Below are positions 61,453 through 64,000 of a DNA stretch of 64,000 nt, one piece after another; the first letter of the stretch is position 1, and every line of letters starts with the position of its first letter. The position numbers and the translations under genes were made by a program. This stretch comes from Pyrus communis (lineage: Eukaryota > Streptophyta > Magnoliopsida > Rosales > Rosaceae). Below the pieces are notes generated by a model. It saw nothing but the letters and a program-made list of their open reading frames with translations. It was not told the DNA's origin and ran no database searches. The DNA is taken from positions 14,807,616 to 14,871,615 of the forward strand of contig NC_084819.1 of NCBI RefSeq assembly GCF_963583255.1. Direction: 5' to 3'.

Positions 61453-61525
<73 letters not shown>

Positions 61526-62998
61526 ATTTTCTGTCCAATGAAGGAACCTACAAAGCATTTGAAATTATTTTTTTGACAAATTAATGATTATATTAATCTA
61601 AATTGTGATAATTTTTGTGCTCTTTCTCACTAATTAAGATTTTTTTTGTGGAAAAACTTGCAGGCGCTGTACAAGGAAGGCTCCACGCCAACACTAATAT
61701 TGGATAATATTCGTAACTTGAGTATACATTGTGAGAGCTTGAATAACAAGCTTGTACCTGCATTGGTCTCTCTACTTCGGAGAATGCCTAATTTGAATAT
61801 TTTGTGCATAAAGACTAGGTGTGAGAACTTGATTCCGAGAACAGTAAGTGAAAGTCTATGTTGCCTATTAATCTCCTTCACATGCACACAAAACACATTT
61901 TTCTCGTGCTAATTTTTTCTTATAATTAGGGTAGCTTTATGTAAACCCAACAATCTCTTAAGAAGATCCTGCTATTACAAGAATGAAAACTCTAAATTTA
62001 ACCTAGATCAAATTACAGCAAAAGGGTTAGCTAGTTTCTTTTTATGTTCCTATTTTTTTATGTAGTGAGGATTTGGGGTTAATCACACAATTAGGCAATC
62101 ATAATAATTAGGTATTGAACTCGCAGTCCAAGTAAGTCAAACTTGAGACATCCCACTTACAAGTTAGAGAAGAATATCGTTAGACCGTAGTGCTATTGGC
62201 CAGAAGACAAGCTAGTTTGAAGAAGACAACTCTGAAACTGCTATCAATATCAAGAAACTCAACATAGTCATCACTTATCTCCAACTAAAATCCTAAGTGA
62301 AACTTAACTAACTTCACTACAGTGTAAAGATATATGTTAAGACAAATCAAATATATTCTCAAATTGTGTTTTGTGGGTCTTCAAATGAGATATGAATATA
62401 ATTTTTGAGTTTGAGGTTTAATTTATGTGATTTTCAGACGACATGTTTGACAAATCAGCACTTAGTGTGTAATGTAACTTCTACTGATCATCAATATAGA
62501 GGTTCGGCAGTGTGCTACCGTACATCCTTATTCAGATGTAACGGGGTTATGTTTTTATTTGGTAATTTTGAAATAATTTGCTTTTTCTTTTTGGCACAAC
62601 AAATTCATTTGTTTTTATGTTTTCAGGCAAGTCGCTTTGGTAATGAATACTGGGAACGGCAAAACCTAGCTTTCATTCATCAGCTTAAGGAGGTAAGCAT
62701 AGAGAATTCCTATGGATCTAATGAAATCGAGTTTGCAAGATATATTCTCGAGCATGCTCAAAATTTGAAGAAAATGGTCATTGTTCATCGGGATGATGAC
62801 GCTCCCTCGAAAGTTGCTGGGATGGTGAGTAGGAGCAAGATGATTTCCACTGCCTCGGTTCTCATTCGGCAGGATCCACACCAGATTTACAAATTTCGTG
62901 GTCAGGGATCCTGCGATTCGTATTGGGGACCAGACATATTGAAATCTGGGATAGTGACTCTGAGATCTTCAATAGCGACTCAGGGTTCAATGTTTTAG
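60187..62998 (+). CDS. F-box/LRR/FBD-like protein, array gene 7
   Basis: Exons 60187-61227, 61664-61843 and 62627-62998 join to 530 aa without a stop. F-box: VDRFSDLPDEVAHHILSLLN, RDLTRVGALSKRCRQFHL. The leucine-rich middle (VEELDLFFVHSAT, NLRYLSLSDVKIVDESIFKW, SLKIFAPNLKNLKWDG) lacks about six residues near the Ser/Thr turn (SLKSTTSLKIF) compared with genes 1 and 6. FBD-like exon 3: NEIEFARYILEHAQNLKKMV, ending IVTLRSSIATQGSMF. I chose the ATG at 60187 because it aligns with the starts of the other units; an in-frame ATG at 60145 lies across the leader-intron acceptor (TTGGTTGCAG, ending 60174) and is probably intronic. Intron 1 holds (TG)31. Confidence 0.9.
61459..61520. repeat. (TG)31 microsatellite in intron 1 of array gene 7
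   Basis: Uninterrupted TG units, at the position of the compound repeat in unit 5 (50163). Confidence 0.97.
62063..62215 (-). mobile_element. Reverse-oriented SINE in intron 2 of array gene 7
   Basis: Best match to the copy in gene 1: GTGAGGATTTGGGGT, GAACTCGCAGTCCAAGTAAG, CCCACTTACAAGTTAGAGAA and GACCGTAGTGCTATTGGCCA. Confidence 0.65.
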
Positions 62999-63375
62999 CA
63001 AACAAGAGGTTTGTTTGGGATCGAAAAGGAAGAATGTTTATTTATTTTTAAAATAAAAAAACAATATGTATGTCTTTAACAGTTTGGACGAGTAGAAATT
63101 AAACTCAGGATGCAACTAAGAATCAGGTTTTGAAATCAAACTCAAGATTGGATTACAGCTCTCATGTTGCATTACATTAATTGACAGGATTTTTCTCTGG
63201 CAATATCTCCTTGCAATTTGCTTCACACAAACTGTCTAGCAAGGCAACTTGCATTAATTTAACTTGAAATATACCCAAAAATAGAAAAATCAATCGATCT
63301 CAAAAACTTAAAAAAAAAAAAAAAAAAACTATGAGGGATTTTATACGGAAATGCCGTGCAATTTTGGCTCTTTGA

Positions 63376-63720
63376 TCACTTCACAATATAAACCATTATG
63401 CTATCACTCAACGATTGATTTTCCATTTGATTACACAATGGACTTGTTATAATATTCATAGTGAAAACGGCTTTCTCCACTAAAGCAATAGCAACTGGTA
63501 GAATCAAAGCTAATGAAATTAGCAAATACATATTATTATATACTCTATTCTTCCTCGTCTCTAACATTTTTTTCATACGACTACCAATTCCTTTCAATTG
63601 AAAAAAAATCACTACTTGAACACATATCAAGAATATAATGCCCAAGTTGATAGTAAAAAAAATCAATAAGAATGGCATTTTATCACGAAGGACAACTCCA
63701 ACTCCAACCACCACCTTCAA
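63376..63720 (-). CDS. Hypothetical small hydrophobic protein (114 aa) upstream of array gene 8
   Basis: A minus-strand frame with two strongly hydrophobic stretches (FLLIFFTINLGIIFLICVQ and MYLLISLALILPVAIALVE) joined by a basic loop (KKMLETRKNRVYNN). I do not recognise it. The segment is absent upstream of the other array units and its start lies 13 bp from the ATG of gene 8, facing away. It may be a fragment of an unrelated membrane-protein gene brought in by rearrangement, or chance. Confidence 0.25.
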   Translation of the reverse strand: MKVVVGVGVVLRDKMPFLLIFFTINLGIIFLICVQVVIFFQLKGIGSRMKKMLETRKNRVYNNMYLLISLALILPVAIALVEKAVFTMNIITSPLCNQMENQSLSDSIMVYIVK

Positions 63721-63732
63721 CAGTCGCTATCA

Positions 63733-64000
63733 TGGCGCGCAGGCGTAAGCTCCGGACACCTCCAAGTTGTCAAGGTGAAGAAATTTGTTCTGAAAGTGGA
63801 ATAGACAGATTTAGTGTTCTTCCGGATGAAGTTGCTCATCATATTCTTTCCTTCCTCAATTTCAAAGACCTCACTCGAGTGGGTGCTCTGTCCAAAAGAT
63901 GCAGACAATTTCATCTATCAGTTCGGGTGGTGGATTTTGGTTCAGACTGGAGGCCACGAACAAAAACCAACCAGTTTCGTGCGAGACTGATGAGTTCTTT
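63733..64000 (+). CDS. F-box/LRR/FBD-like protein, array gene 8, cut by window end
   Basis: Open from ATG to the edge (89 codons). MARRRKLRTPPS, then a complete F-box (GIDRFSVLPDEVAHHILSFL, NFKDLTRVGALSKRCRQFHL) and the conserved VVDFG followed by a variable segment (SDWRPRTKTNQFRARLMSSF). The usual leader exon and TTGGTTGCAG acceptor are missing; homology to the array begins only about 20 bp before the ATG. Whether the rest is intact cannot be seen. Confidence 0.85.

Noticed and set aside
33086..64000. S-locus F-box (self-incompatibility) cluster
   Set aside because: The proteins have an LRR/FBD architecture with a three-exon structure, and no S-RNase-like gene is present. S-locus F-box genes usually have one coding exon and an F-box-associated domain.
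1..64000. CRISPR arrays, operons or bacterial-type systems
   Set aside because: All genes are spliced plant genes; repeats are transposon-derived and no regularly spaced short repeats were found. No convincing tRNA gene was seen either; tRNA-like B boxes belong to SINEs.

Overview
This window looks like nuclear DNA of a dicot plant, most likely Rosaceae of the apple/pear type. The evidence is spliced plant genes with GT-AG introns, AT-rich intergenic DNA full of MITEs, SINEs and LTR elements, and several Cassandra-type LTRs (5S-RNA-like sequence inside the LTR). The family assignment is inference; no database was searched.

Layout. 1-3600: decayed 3' half of a Ty1/copia element with its 3' LTR, abutting a dead C-terminal piece of a neutral ceramidase gene, itself split by a 154-bp MITE. 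4193-6076: intact four-exon nucleotide-sugar transporter gene of the KT/KV-A-G (UUAT-like) group. 7248-12187: a tandem duplicate of that gene, dead by loss of start, a stop and a frameshift, its introns swollen by transposons. 12323-18179: three elements nested in one another (hAT-like, Harbinger-like with a ribosomal protein L13 fragment, and a 2.8-kb solo LTR). 18180-23518: gene-poor, with MITEs and a 740-bp Mutator-like element. 23519-26668: complete nine-exon mitochondrial uncoupling protein gene (PUMP1/UCP1, 306 aa). 28624-30551: HAKAI-type RING protein, a subunit of the mRNA m6A methyltransferase complex. 30960-64000: head-to-tail array of F-box/LRR/FBD genes, all on the + strand.

The F-box array holds three full-length intact genes (starts 33086, 54271, 60187; 523, 535 and 530 aa), one intact but internally deleted gene (44873, 228 aa, F-box joined to the C-terminal part without most of the LRR region), two frameshifted pseudogenes (41100, 48935), two F-box stubs (47884, 53010) and one gene running off the right end (63733). 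All share a three-exon layout with an exactly 180-bp exon 2, and most carry the same reverse-oriented SINE in intron 2, so that SINE was in the ancestral unit before the array expanded.

The housekeeping genes (transporter, PUMP1, HAKAI) are single loci with no evident functional link. The biology of interest is the birth-and-death F-box array and the layered mobile DNA, including probable gene capture by two DNA transposons.
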